A DNA stretch of 64,000 bases from Methanosalsum natronophilum. GTDB lineage: Archaea; Halobacteriota; Methanosarcinia; Methanosarcinales; Methanosarcinaceae. The position numbers and the translations under genes are program-made. Under the pieces are notes generated by a model. That model had not been told where the DNA came from. It made no database searches and saw nothing but the letters and a program-made list of their open reading frames with translations. Of the stretch, positions 18,410 to 27,727 are shown piece by piece (position 1 is the stretch's first letter; each line of letters opens with the position of its first letter). The stretch is from the NCBI RefSeq assembly GCF_024808815.1, contig NZ_JANUCS010000010.1:1-64000 (forward strand). Direction: 5' to 3'.

Positions 18410-20131
18410 ATGTCAGAACTTATTATTAAAAATGCAGCTGTCTGTGATCCACTTAACGGTATTAACTGTGAAAAGATGGACATTGCAGTAAAAGACGGAA
18501 AGATCGTTGAAAGTGTTTCTTCTAATGCAGATACGATCGATGCAAAAGGAAAACTTACAATGGCAGGTGCTATTGACGGTCATACTCATTGTGCAGGTAA
18601 GATCAATGTTGGAAGGTTAATGAGTCCACATGATATGAGAATGAATCCAGTTAACGGTCTCTCAGGTCTACAACCAGCAACTTCTGTTACAAGAGCACAA
18701 GCAGGATATAATACACCTAATACGTTCGCTTTAGGGTACAGGTACTCCAAGTTGGGGTACACTACACTCTCAGAAGCCGCGATCTCAATGATGGCAGCAA
18801 AGCATACACATGAAGAATTCGAATCTATCCCGATCCTAGATAAATGGGGCCTTACACTGTTCGGTAATAACTGGCAAGTAATGAACTATGTGAGGGATGA
18901 GGAACCCGAGAAACTTGCCGCATATTTAGCTTGGGGTCTTAGAGCCACACGCGGATTTGGTATCAAGGTAGTGAACCCTGGTGGCGGAGAAGCGTGGGGA
19001 TGGGGTAAGAACGTTACTTCAATAGATGACGAGGTCCCAGATTTCGATGTAACACCACGCGAAATCTTGGTAGAGTTAGCTAAAGCTAATGAAGACTTGA
19101 ATCTCCCACACTCAATCCATGTACATTGTAATAATCTTGGAAAGCCAGGTAATTACGAAACCACCTTGGATACCATGAAAATAATGGAGGGTATCAAGGC
19201 TGCAAGGGATAGACAAGTATTACATCTAGCACACCTCCAGTTCCATGCATATGCAGGTAATTCTTGGAGAGAGTTCGAATCTGCATCAACACAACTCGCA
19301 GATTACATCAATACTAAAGACCATCTCACCTTCGATATGGGTCAAGTTATTTTCGGTCCTGCGATGACAATGACGGCAGACGGTCCACTTGAGTATTCCA
19401 ATGCAAGAATGTTACATTCTAAATGGAGTAACAAGGACGTGGAGTTAGAGGACGGTGCCGGTGTTGTACCGATCGTATATTCACCAAAGAGTTTCGTGAA
19501 CTCTGTGCAATGGGCAATCGGACTGGAACTCGCATTACTCGTAGATGATCCGTGGAAAGTGATGTTTACTACAGATAGTCCAAACGGTGGTTCTTTCGTG
19601 AATTATCCGGAAGCTTATTCTTTACTAATGAGTGCGAAGAAGAGAGAACAAATCATTGAAACCTTGCCAGAACTGGCGATCGATCGTATGGTCCTACCTG
19701 GAATTGATAGAGAGCTCAGTTTCTATGAACTTGCTGTCATGACACGTGCACTCCAATCAAAGATGTTCTCCGTAGATACTATTGGCCATCTTGGTATTGG
19801 TGCAAATGCTGATATTGCTATATACGACATTATCCCAGACAAAATTGATGCTGGAATTGAGCACGAAAAAGTTAAGCAGGCCTTATCTGCAACCTCATAC
19901 ACGATCAAGAGCGGGAATTTAGTAGTACAAGACGGCGAGATCGTATCATCACCACGTGGTAAGACCTATTGGGTAAATGCATCTGGTCGTGTACCTAGCG
20001 AAATAAATGAGGTTACCTTAAAGGATATACAGAACAATTTCCGTAAATATTACACTGTAGCAATGTCTAACTATGTAGTTGATGACCATTACTTACCAAA
20101 CCCTATAGAGATCAATACCCAGGAGGCCTGA
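18410..20131 (+). CDS. fwdA: formylmethanofuran dehydrogenase subunit A (amidohydrolase-like)
   Basis: Subunit A condenses formate with methanofuran at a binuclear metal site, distant from the pterin of subunit B. The start is the ATG at 18410, one base after the fwdB stop; an upstream in-frame GTG inside fwdB would add 12 residues and is unlikely. The 573-residue protein opens with an amidohydrolase strand and GHTHCAG (metal His 58 and 60). KVVNPGG, with Lys 186, corresponds to the lysine that is carboxylated in this family. Later metal ligands are in SIHVHCNN, LHLAHLQFHAY and TTDSPNGG. Full length. Confidence 0.95.
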   Translation: MSELIIKNAAVCDPLNGINCEKMDIAVKDGKIVESVSSNADTIDAKGKLTMAGAIDGHTHCAGKINVGRLMSPHDMRMNPVNGLSGLQPATSVTRAQAGYNTPNTFALGYRYSKLGYTTLSEAAISMMAAKHTHEEFESIPILDKWGLTLFGNNWQVMNYVRDEEPEKLAAYLAWGLRATRGFGIKVVNPGGGEAWGWGKNVTSIDDEVPDFDVTPREILVELAKANEDLNLPHSIHVHCNNLGKPGNYETTLDTMKIMEGIKAARDRQVLHLAHLQFHAYAGNSWREFESASTQLADYINTKDHLTFDMGQVIFGPAMTMTADGPLEYSNARMLHSKWSNKDVELEDGAGVVPIVYSPKSFVNSVQWAIGLELALLVDDPWKVMFTTDSPNGGSFVNYPEAYSLLMSAKKREQIIETLPELAIDRMVLPGIDRELSFYELAVMTRALQSKMFSVDTIGHLGIGANADIAIYDIIPDKIDAGIEHEKVKQALSATSYTIKSGNLVVQDGEIVSSPRGKTYWVNASGRVPSEINEVTLKDIQNNFRKYYTVAMSNYVVDDHYLPNPIEINTQEA

Positions 20132-20133
20132 AA

Positions 20134-20892
20134 ATGCAAAAAGTCACACTTACACTTCGTGAGAAGAACAGAATACCTATAGTAGCTGATAGTATCACGC
20201 CAGATAATTTTGCAGGACTCTCTGACCGCGACATTGAACAGATACCTGTATGGCACGGTAATTCTCAAGTATTCCTTGGCGACATTTTCGAGGTTGTTGT
20301 TGACGGTTCTGATACTGCTGAGAATGTCGTGATCGAGATCAACGGTGATGTATCAAGGATAAAACGTATTGGCCAGGGTATGACAGCAGGTGAGATCATC
20401 ATTAACGGTAATGTCGATATGCATTGCGGTTGTACAATGTCTGGTGGTAAGATCACAGTTAATGGTCATGCAGATAATTGGATCGGTTGTGATATGAGAG
20501 GTGGTGAGATCGAGGTTAATGGTAATGCCAAGTATTATGTTGGTAGTGGATATCGCGGTGATACTACCGGTATGACTGGTGGTAAGATCACTATCAATGG
20601 TAATGTCCTCGACTTCTTAGCTGAACATATGTCTGGTGGTGAGATACATGTCAAAGGTGATGCGGGACTCTTACTAGGCCTTGCGAATAATGGTGGCACT
20701 ATTATTGTCGATGGCGATGCCACCATGGCTGCGGGTGAAATGAAGAAAGGACTCATTGTAATAAAAGGTACAGTTCACGAAATGTTACCAGTGTATCGAG
20801 AAGATGGTACTGAGGAGTTTAATGGTGAAACGTACCGCAAGTTCACAGGTGATGTAAACATAAGAGGGAAAGGAACACTATTGATCAAATGA
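20134..20892 (+). CDS. fwdC: formylmethanofuran dehydrogenase subunit C
   Basis: Structural subunit of 252 residues related to the C-terminal domain of glutamate synthase. The body is a right-handed beta-helix made of repeated G-x-x-G-N and G-G-x-I-x-V-x-G turns: MTAGEIIINGNVD, MSGGKITVNGHAD, MRGGEIEVNGNAK, MTGGKITINGNV, MSGGEIHVKGDAG and GGTIIVDGDA. It holds the A and B subunits together. It begins two bases after the fwdA stop and ends the operon. The F and G polyferredoxin subunits are not in the window. Confidence 0.95.
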   Translation: MQKVTLTLREKNRIPIVADSITPDNFAGLSDRDIEQIPVWHGNSQVFLGDIFEVVVDGSDTAENVVIEINGDVSRIKRIGQGMTAGEIIINGNVDMHCGCTMSGGKITVNGHADNWIGCDMRGGEIEVNGNAKYYVGSGYRGDTTGMTGGKITINGNVLDFLAEHMSGGEIHVKGDAGLLLGLANNGGTIIVDGDATMAAGEMKKGLIVIKGTVHEMLPVYREDGTEEFNGETYRKFTGDVNIRGKGTLLIK

Positions 20893-20975
20893 AAAGAGTT
20901 TTTGTGTTCTAGCTCTAACTCTTTTCTTCTTATCCACTCCAAACTTTTTTTATTGAAACTTTGAGGTCAAGCTGA

Positions 20976-21248
20976 ATGGACCTATTAATACTATTTTTTA
21001 GTTATCTTGCACTTTTAAACATTTACTCGTTCTACTTGATGGGTGCTGACAAAAAACGTGCAATCAATAGGTCTAGAAGAGTACCCGAGAAAACATTCTT
21101 TTCACTCGCATTTCTTGGTGGGAGTATAGGAGTTTTTATCGGGATGAACTTATTCAGGCACAAGACATTACATCGCAGTTTTAGTGTAGGTGTGCCTGTG
21201 ATAATTTTAGTACAAGTACTGTTCTTTTTAGAGTTCTTGCTAGTGTAA
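20976..21248 (+). CDS. DUF1294 small membrane protein
   Basis: A 90-residue protein with an N-terminal membrane segment (residues 3-22), the family signature MGADKKRAINRSRRVPEKTF near 23-42 and FLGGSIGVFIGM, HKTLHRSF, and a C-terminal membrane segment (70-88). This fits DUF1294, whose function is unknown; in some bacteria it is fused to cold-shock domains. It lies 83 bases after fwdC on the same strand but probably has its own promoter. Confidence 0.8.
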   Translation: MDLLILFFSYLALLNIYSFYLMGADKKRAINRSRRVPEKTFFSLAFLGGSIGVFIGMNLFRHKTLHRSFSVGVPVIILVQVLFFLEFLLV

Positions 21249-21292
21249 ATGTTATTTAGAAAAGGAGAGAAAGAAAAAGTTAGAGGGTTTTT

Positions 21293-21826
21293 TTAGAACC
21301 CTGCAGCTTTCACGAAATCTTTAAGAAATGTGTAATCGTCGGTATTACCTTCAACCACAAAAACATAATTTTGTTGATTCCATATGTAAGTGAACCTATC
21401 AACATATTCTCCACCCACACGAGTAAATTTATTGATCCTTGTCACATCTTGACCATCCACTGTTTCTTCAACAAATCTATCCCGATTATTAAATTCTGGG
21501 TATGTTGCTTTATATTCTTCAACAAAATTGTCTGCTGACTGGGTATCTTCCATTTCAATGACAGTTAGATGAATCTCTGCATCATCACTTTGATATATTC
21601 CTCGTGATGCTTCTACGATACCTGGAACATCCACATAATCATTTGCAATGCTATCACCTGAAATGGTAGGATTCCCTAAATGTTCAAGTTCATGAGGTGT
21701 ATCTTCTACCATTGAAAGGTCCTCTACATCCATATCAGGCAATTCTTCATTATTATCAATACATCCTATACTTAAAGTCAGCATAAGAACAGAAAATGAT
21801 AATATCATCAAAATCTTCAATTTCAT
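21293..21826 (-). CDS. secreted lipoprotein, function unknown
   Basis: The start is the ATG at 21826, eight bases after a strong GGAGG site; a longer frame reaching 21907 has no support. The 177-residue product has a signal peptide ending in LSIGC with Cys 22 as the probable lipid anchor. An acidic region follows, then a compact domain with EIHLTVIEMEDTQSADNFVEEY and DVTRINKFTRVGGEYVDRFTYIW. The latter part resembles small archaeal surface lipoproteins that I cannot assign. It lies next to the S-layer genes on the same strand, consistent with an envelope role. Confidence 0.75.
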   Translation of the reverse strand: MKLKILMILSFSVLMLTLSIGCIDNNEELPDMDVEDLSMVEDTPHELEHLGNPTISGDSIANDYVDVPGIVEASRGIYQSDDAEIHLTVIEMEDTQSADNFVEEYKATYPEFNNRDRFVEETVDGQDVTRINKFTRVGGEYVDRFTYIWNQQNYVFVVEGNTDDYTFLKDFVKAAGF

Positions 21827-21990
21827 TTTAATATCCTCCGTCACCAAACTAGTAATTTTTGTACTAGGATAGTAATGAATATATTTGAAACTATCGACAA
21901 AGTGCAATAGTTAATTAATAATCTATTAAAAAAAAAGAATGGTAGAAAGGATTTTTATTAAATCCTTTTACCTTTTTATTTGTTTTTTAT

Positions 21991-24117
21991 TTACAGTTTT
22001 CTTGCAAAGTATGCAACTGCTAGAAGTCCAGCCATAGCGAAGATAGCTGTAAATCCAGGTGTTGGTTCAGGCTCTGGTTCAGGCTCTGGTTCAGGCTCTG
22101 GTTCAGGCTCTGGTTCAGGCTCTGGTTCAGGCTCTGGTTCAGGCTCTGGTTCAGGCTCTGGTTCAGGCTCTACTGGATCTACTGGATCTACTGGTTCACC
22201 AACAGTTCTCTCAACGAATGGATAGAACCTTATCTCATCATCATCTGCTACACGGAAATAGATATCTCCCATCAAGTGTTGAGCAGTATCTTTTCTCAAT
22301 GTTATTGATGAATCTAACGTAAGATCAATTTGTTCATCACCAATTGTATCAACTTCCATTTTACCAAATGTATCTCCAGATTCTATTTCTATAGCATCAT
22401 CAGAGATCTGATAAACACCTTCAATAACCACAAGTGCATCGACGGTTCCTTGGAATACCTGGTCAACATGAACTGCTAATGTCACTACATCATCTTCATC
22501 AAGTACTGTCTGTTCATAGAACCAAGTTCTATCATGAACTGCAGTATCATCTACATCAATGATTTTATCATCAACAAATTCGCCATCTTTTGTGAGTTCA
22601 AGCCATACTTTGTCACCTTCAACGTCAATCTGTTGTGGAGTAATAGCATATCCTTCTTCAAGGTCAAGGGTTTGGCCTACTCTTAAAGTCCAGCTGTCAT
22701 CGGTATCCATTAAAAGTTTACTTAGTTTACCTACTTCTGAACCTGTCTCTGCGTCGTTTTCAGAGAACAATGGAACATATTCTTCTGCAAAGAATCCAAT
22801 CTTTGAATAGTTAAATTGGTCATTTGCATCATAATAAAACTCGAATTCTGGATTTATTGGATATTGCATATGAGTACTGTAGTTTACATCCCCTTCATCG
22901 AGTTTTCTGTCATTAGCTCCCCCATCTAAAACGTCAACATTAACTTGAAGCCATTCTGAATGCATGTTTTCATCTAAATCATAAAAGAAACCTGCAAATG
23001 AAAAGCCTTCTGTTGCATTAAGAACATCGTTGCCATCACCATCGGTTACATTTGTTCCTGTTGCGGTCCAATTAAGGTGTGTTGTGGTGACCCAGTCATT
23101 TTCATCAGAAACTGTACCTCTTACTTCATATGTACCAGGTTCTGTGATTTTTTGCATTAAATAGAAGAGTTTTTCATCGTCTCCAGTACTATAAGGTGCA
23201 ACTCTGAAATACAGATCTTCCATAATATGTTGCGTAGTATCACTTCTCAAAGTAATATCTGAATCTAAAATCATGACAATTTTGTCATCTAGGCTGTCTA
23301 TGATCATTTTTCCAAAAGTATCGTCAGTTTCTAGCTCAAGACCATCGTCTGCAATCTGCCATACACCTTCAATAACTACAAGTGCATCAACAGTTCCTTG
23401 GAATACCTGGTCAACATCGATTGCAAGTGTAACTACATCTTCTTCACCCATTACTGTCTGCTGATAAACCCAGCTAGTTTCGTTGGTCTTAGTTACATCA
23501 ATGATCTTATCGTCAAGATATTCACCATCTTTTGTGAGCTCTAACCAAACTTTGTCACCTTCAACATCAATCTGTTGTGGTGTAATAGCATAACCATCCT
23601 CTAAATCAAGACTTTGACCTACTCTAAGGGTCCAGCTGTCATCTGTATCCATTAAGAGTTTACTTAATTTATCTACTTCATAGGAAGCTAAATCGTCTTT
23701 ATCATAGACTAATGGTCCATCTTCAAAGACAGGTACATATTCTTGTGCTAGGAAACCTAGTAGTGGATAGTCTCCCCAGTCTTCGTCATCTGCTGTAGTA
23801 AAGTTATGTGATGTTGTTACATTTTGAGGAGTTGCTGTATAAACTAAATCTTCCTCTTTTATTGTATCACCATCTACATCTAACACGGTTAAGTTTTCAC
23901 TAGCACGGTCTTCATCAAGATCATACCAAAAGCCTGCAAAGTTTGTTTCATTTGCAACTAATTGATCTACATCATTATCTAATGCAGAGAAGTTCCAAAT
24001 TGGTCCTCTAATCTCAAGCTCGTCAAGGTAATCGTCGTGTTCATCGGCACTTGCTGCACCAACTGCGAAAACTGACATGAGCATTAGAACAACCAACATT
24101 ATTCCTAATTTTCTCAT
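21991..24117 (-). CDS. S-layer protein, duplication-domain type, with PGF-CTERM (paralogue 1)
   Basis: Major envelope protein of the Methanosarcina S-layer type. Of 708 residues, 1-24 are the signal peptide (AVGAASA). Two tandem copies of the S-layer duplication domain follow, each with [10 protein letters not shown] or [19 protein letters not shown], the conserved [34 protein letters not shown] and [15 protein letters not shown] (about 30-330 and 340-610). A Pro-Val-Asp linker and a perfect Pro-Glu repeat lead to PTPGF, a hydrophobic helix and ARKL: a PGF-CTERM tail for archaeosortase A processing. GGAGG precedes the ATG. Two internal DNA tracts are identical to paralogue 2. Confidence 0.94.
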   Translation of the reverse strand: MRKLGIMLVVLMLMSVFAVGAASADEHDDYLDELEIRGPIWNFSALDNDVDQLVANETNFAGFWYDLDEDRASENLTVLDVDGDTIKEEDLVYTATPQNVTTSHNFTTADDEDWGDYPLLGFLAQEYVPVFEDGPLVYDKDDLASYEVDKLSKLLMDTDDSWTLRVGQSLDLEDGYAITPQQIDVEGDKVWLELTKDGEYLDDKIIDVTKTNETSWVYQQTVMGEEDVVTLAIDVDQVFQGTVDALVVIEGVWQIADDGLELETDDTFGKMIIDSLDDKIVMILDSDITLRSDTTQHIMEDLYFRVAPYSTGDDEKLFYLMQKITEPGTYEVRGTVSDENDWVTTTHLNWTATGTNVTDGDGNDVLNATEGFSFAGFFYDLDENMHSEWLQVNVDVLDGGANDRKLDEGDVNYSTHMQYPINPEFEFYYDANDQFNYSKIGFFAEEYVPLFSENDAETGSEVGKLSKLLMDTDDSWTLRVGQTLDLEEGYAITPQQIDVEGDKVWLELTKDGEFVDDKIIDVDDTAVHDRTWFYEQTVLDEDDVVTLAVHVDQVFQGTVDALVVIEGVYQISDDAIEIESGDTFGKMEVDTIGDEQIDLTLDSSITLRKDTAQHLMGDIYFRVADDDEIRFYPFVERTVGEPVDPVDPVEPEPEPEPEPEPEPEPEPEPEPEPEPEPEPEPEPEPTPGFTAIFAMAGLLAVAYFARKL
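22064..22171 (-). repeat. nine perfect 12-bp tandem repeats (Pro-Glu linker)
   Basis: GGTTCAGGCTCT on the plus strand is repeated nine times without a mismatch and encodes Pro-Glu-Pro-Glu in the S-layer gene. Every unit keeps the reading frame, so copy-number change would alter the length of the wall-spanning stalk without breaking the protein. Confidence 0.95.
22781..23052. repeat. 272-bp tract identical to 25823-26094
   Basis: Read by eye, every base of this stretch in S-layer paralogue 1 equals the matching stretch of paralogue 2, with no indel, while flanking parts differ at many third positions. This is what recent gene conversion would leave. It covers the start of the second duplication domain. 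Confidence 0.85.
23750..24000. repeat. 251-bp tract identical to 26795-27045
   Basis: Second perfectly shared stretch between S-layer paralogues 1 and 2, covering the N-terminal part of the first duplication domain. Divergence begins abruptly on both sides. Confidence 0.85.
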
Positions 24118-24834
24118 AATTTATTATCCTCCTTATTTTGTGGGAATAGTTTTTGATTTTTCATTGTGTGGTTTTTATTAGATGATAAACATAATGTACT
24201 GTGCATGGTTGCACACTACTTCCTTCAAAAGATGAGAATAGCTCATTTTTTCTGAAGGACATTATCACCCTCCTAATCCCGTCATATTGGATTATCCATC
24301 AAAGATTACCATTTGACTATTAAATGTTTTGTGGTCTATTTGAGAGGATTTAACTAGAAATAGTATTAAAAAACGATTAATTTTTCGACAATACACGTAT
24401 TATTAGTGGATTTTATATAAATTCAAACGTATCTCAATTTTCAGGTTTCAAAATTGTCGAATATATATTTTCTATGAAATTTTATTAACTTACTAATAGA
24501 AAAACAATAACAATAAAACTTTAATTTATTTTATAGTCTTTTTACTGAACTTGATTTTAAAGTATTATTAATAAATAGATATTAGATTGACATATATATC
24601 TTAGATTATTTTAATTCCAAAAAAGTATCGTCTAAATAAAATGAATCTTAGATTAGGATATTATATCTAATATAAAGACATTAAACTAAAATTTAATCAG
24701 AAAAATGAAGTGCGTAACTCTATAAATTAATATTAAGTTACTAATTAAAAAAATAGTTTAAAAGAAGAGTCTTTAGTTAAAAAGCTCTTCATTTAAAAAA
24801 GATGGAGATAGATCCATCTTTATTTATCTCTTTT
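24118..24834 (-). promoter_or_regulatory. long upstream region of S-layer paralogue 1 with shared element at 24278-24336
   Basis: 717 bases without a gene. On the minus strand, 161 bases before the ATG, lies a 59-base block. It runs from GACCACAAAA, through an AT-rich TTTAATA eleven bases on, to ATCCAATATGACGGG. The same block with the same spacing precedes the other two S-layer genes. TTTAATA would be the TATA box and ATCCAATATGACGGG the transcript start, giving a leader of about 170 nucleotides. The remaining 500 bases toward paralogue 2 are extremely AT rich with nothing recognised. Confidence 0.6.
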
Positions 24835-27162
24835 TTATTTGTTATACATTCTTGCAAAGAATGCAACTGCTAGAAGTCCAGCAATGGCAAATATTGCTTC
24901 GAATCCAGGTGTTGGTTCAGGCTCTGGCTCAGGTTCTGGGTCAACTGGCTCTGGATCTACTGGTTCTTCTACAGTTATTGTGGTTTCTGCAGTATCTTCA
25001 CCAACATCGTTAGAGACTGTTAGTGTTGCAGTGTATTCACCTTCTTCTTCATATGTATGGGTTGGGCTTGCTTCTGTTGAAGTTTCACCGTCTCCAAAGT
25101 CCCATTCATAATCGACTGCATATTCAGATTCGTCAATGAAACTGACAGTCAATGGAGCTTCACCTGTGGTTGGGTCAGCTGTGAATGCTGCTACAGGTTC
25201 CTCGTCTACTGGATCTACTGGATCTACTGGATCTACTGGTTCACCAACAGTTCTCTCAACGAATGGGTAGAATCTTACCTCGTCATCATCTGCTACTCTG
25301 AAGTAGACATCTCCCATCAAGTGTTGAGTAGTGTCTTCCCTCAATGTTATTGATGAATCAAGCACAAGCTCAAGTTGATTAGTACCAACTGTATCAACTT
25401 CCATTTTACCAAATTCATCACCAGATTCGATTTCCATACCATCGTCGGCTATTTGGTAAACACCTTCGATCACAACAAGTGAATCAGCTGTTCCTTGGAA
25501 TACCTGTTCTACATGAACTGCTAATGTCACTACATCATCTTCATCTAAGACAGTCTGTTCATAGAACCACGTTTGATCTTCAGTATCATCATCTACTTCA
25601 ATTATCTTATCATCTACAAATTCACCATCTTTTGTGAGTTCGAGCCATACTTTTTCACCATCAACATCTATTTGTTGTGGTGTTATTGCATAGCCTTCTT
25701 CAAGGTCAAGTGTTTGATCCACTCTTAAAGTCCAACTATCATCAGTATCCATTAACAGTTTACTGAGTTTACCTACTTCTGAGCCATCCTCTGCATCATT
25801 TTCAGAGAATACTGGTACATACTCTTCTGCAAAGAATCCAATCTTTGAATAGTTAAATTGGTCATTTGCATCATAATAAAACTCGAATTCTGGATTTATT
25901 GGATATTGCATATGAGTACTGTAGTTTACATCCCCTTCATCGAGTTTTCTGTCATTAGCTCCCCCATCTAAAACGTCAACATTAACTTGAAGCCATTCTG
26001 AATGCATGTTTTCATCTAAATCATAAAAGAAACCTGCAAATGAAAAGCCTTCTGTTGCATTAAGAACATCGTTGCCATCACCATCGGTTACATTGTCACC
26101 TGTTGCGGTCCAATTAAGGTGTGTTGTGGTGACCCAGTCATCTTCATTTGCTACAGTACCTCTAACTTCGTATGTTCCAGGTTCGGTTATTTCTTGCATG
26201 AGGTAGAAACGTTTGTTCTCATCTTCACCTGAAGAATACTCAGCTACTCTAAAGTACAAGTCTTCCATGATATGTTGCTTTGTATCACTTCTTAATGTGA
26301 TATCTGATTCGAGTTCCATCACAATTTCATCTTCTACACTATCAACTTCCATTTTTCCGAATGTGTCATCGGTTTCGATTTCTGTACCGTCATCAGCAAT
26401 CTGCCAAGCACCTTCTATAACAACAAGTGCATCAACAGTTCCTTGGAATACTTGGTCTACATCAACCGCTAGAGTTACTACATCTTCTTCACCCATGACA
26501 GTTTGATCATATACCCAACTAGTTTCATTGTCGTTACCAACATCTATTATTTCATCATCTATGTACTCACCATCTTTTGTGAGTTCTAACCAAACTTTGT
26601 CACCATCAACATCAATCTGCTGTGGTTCGATTGCATAGCCTTCTTCAAGTTCTAGCGTTTCGCCAACTCTTAGTGTCCAGCTATCATCTGTGTCTAATAG
26701 AAGTCTACTTAGTTTATCTACATCATAGGCAGCTAATTCGTCTTTCTCATAGACTAATGGTCCGTCTTCAAAGACAGGTACATATTCCTCTGCAAGGAAA
26801 CCTAGTAGTGGATAGTCTCCCCAGTCTTCGTCATCTGCTGTAGTAAAGTTATGTGATGTTGTTACATTTTGAGGAGTTGCTGTATAAACTAAATCTTCCT
26901 CTTTTATTGTATCACCATCTACATCTAACACGGTTAAGTTTTCACTAGCACGGTCTTCATCAAGATCATACCAAAAGCCTGCAAAGTTTGTTTCATTTGC
27001 AACTAATTGATCTACATCATTATCTAATGCAGAGAAGTTCCAAATCGGTCCCCTTAGTTCAAGCTCGTCAACATAATCATCATTGTTGTTAGCACTTACT
27101 GCACCAACTGCAAACAATGACATGAGCATTAAGACAACCAGTGTGATTCCTAATTTTCTCAT
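24835..27162 (-). CDS. S-layer protein, duplication-domain type, with PKD domain and PGF-CTERM (paralogue 2)
   Basis: The start chosen is the ATG of MRKLGITLV at 27162, by comparison with paralogue 1; a first ATG at 27180 overlaps the GGAGG site. The 775-residue product has a signal peptide and two S-layer duplication domains like its neighbours. It then has an insertion absent from the other two: a PKD-type beta-sandwich (AAFTADPTTGEAPLTVSFIDES, EWDFGDGETSTEASPTHTY, GEYTATLTVSN) placed between the tile domains and a short Pro-Glu linker. The tail PTPGF, hydrophobic helix and RMYNK is PGF-CTERM. The PKD domain would sit in the stalk. It may be an alternative S-layer tile or a minor anchored component. 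Confidence 0.93.
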   Translation of the reverse strand: MRKLGITLVVLMLMSLFAVGAVSANNNDDYVDELELRGPIWNFSALDNDVDQLVANETNFAGFWYDLDEDRASENLTVLDVDGDTIKEEDLVYTATPQNVTTSHNFTTADDEDWGDYPLLGFLAEEYVPVFEDGPLVYEKDELAAYDVDKLSRLLLDTDDSWTLRVGETLELEEGYAIEPQQIDVDGDKVWLELTKDGEYIDDEIIDVGNDNETSWVYDQTVMGEEDVVTLAVDVDQVFQGTVDALVVIEGAWQIADDGTEIETDDTFGKMEVDSVEDEIVMELESDITLRSDTKQHIMEDLYFRVAEYSSGEDENKRFYLMQEITEPGTYEVRGTVANEDDWVTTTHLNWTATGDNVTDGDGNDVLNATEGFSFAGFFYDLDENMHSEWLQVNVDVLDGGANDRKLDEGDVNYSTHMQYPINPEFEFYYDANDQFNYSKIGFFAEEYVPVFSENDAEDGSEVGKLSKLLMDTDDSWTLRVDQTLDLEEGYAITPQQIDVDGEKVWLELTKDGEFVDDKIIEVDDDTEDQTWFYEQTVLDEDDVVTLAVHVEQVFQGTADSLVVIEGVYQIADDGMEIESGDEFGKMEVDTVGTNQLELVLDSSITLREDTTQHLMGDVYFRVADDDEVRFYPFVERTVGEPVDPVDPVDPVDEEPVAAFTADPTTGEAPLTVSFIDESEYAVDYEWDFGDGETSTEASPTHTYEEEGEYTATLTVSNDVGEDTAETTITVEEPVDPEPVDPEPEPEPEPTPGFEAIFAIAGLLAVAFFARMYNK

Positions 27163-27180
27163 TTTTCTTTTATCCTCCAT

Positions 27181-27727
27181 AATTTTTTAATCATAATTCG
27201 AATACAATTTCGTATTCAGGATGTTGTGTGAGAGTTAAAATGATATTTAGCGTCTCAATAACGCTATTTCCAAAATATTGTCACCCTCATTATCCCGTCA
27301 TATTGGATTAACAAGTATCCATTTATTTGGTCTATTATTAAATCTTTTGTGGTCAAATTAACCTTATTTTCAAAAAATAAGTAATAAATAACGTTATTTT
27401 TATCGACATATGTCTTAATTCACCTATTTAGTTATAATAAGTTTTATTTTTACATATAAAACCTATTTTATCAGTATTCTTTTTTATCTTGATTTTATAA
27501 GTCAAATAATAACTTATTATCATAAAAAAAGGTATTTTTTAACTTATTACAAAACCAAAACTGAAAAGTGCAATTGTTATAAATGAAAATATGATTCTAA
27601 TTAAAACCAAGTTAGTACACATAAAAGTAAATTTAATAGAACAAAAGTTATTCGACGATTACTAACAGATAATCTAAAATGAAAAATATGAGCTGCCGAT
27701 TTACAGCTCATGTAACTTATTTTTTTA
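27181..27727 (-). promoter_or_regulatory. upstream region of S-layer paralogue 2 with shared element at 27294-27354
   Basis: 547 bases without a gene. The shared block on the minus strand reads GACCACAAAAG, TTTAATA, then ATCCAATATGACGGG, 132 bases before the ATG. The last 17 bases of the block are identical to paralogue 1. The remainder is AT rich with no gene visible. Confidence 0.6.

Noticed and set aside
22064-22171. Regular perfect repeats that could suggest a CRISPR array
   Set aside because: Units are 12 bases, contiguous, without spacers, and encode Pro-Glu in frame.
21980-22322. Plus-strand open frames rich in Gly-Ser or Val-Gln-Ala-Leu repeats
   Set aside because: They are antisense readings of the Pro-Glu repeat of the S-layer gene, without ribosome-binding sites or a recognisable domain.
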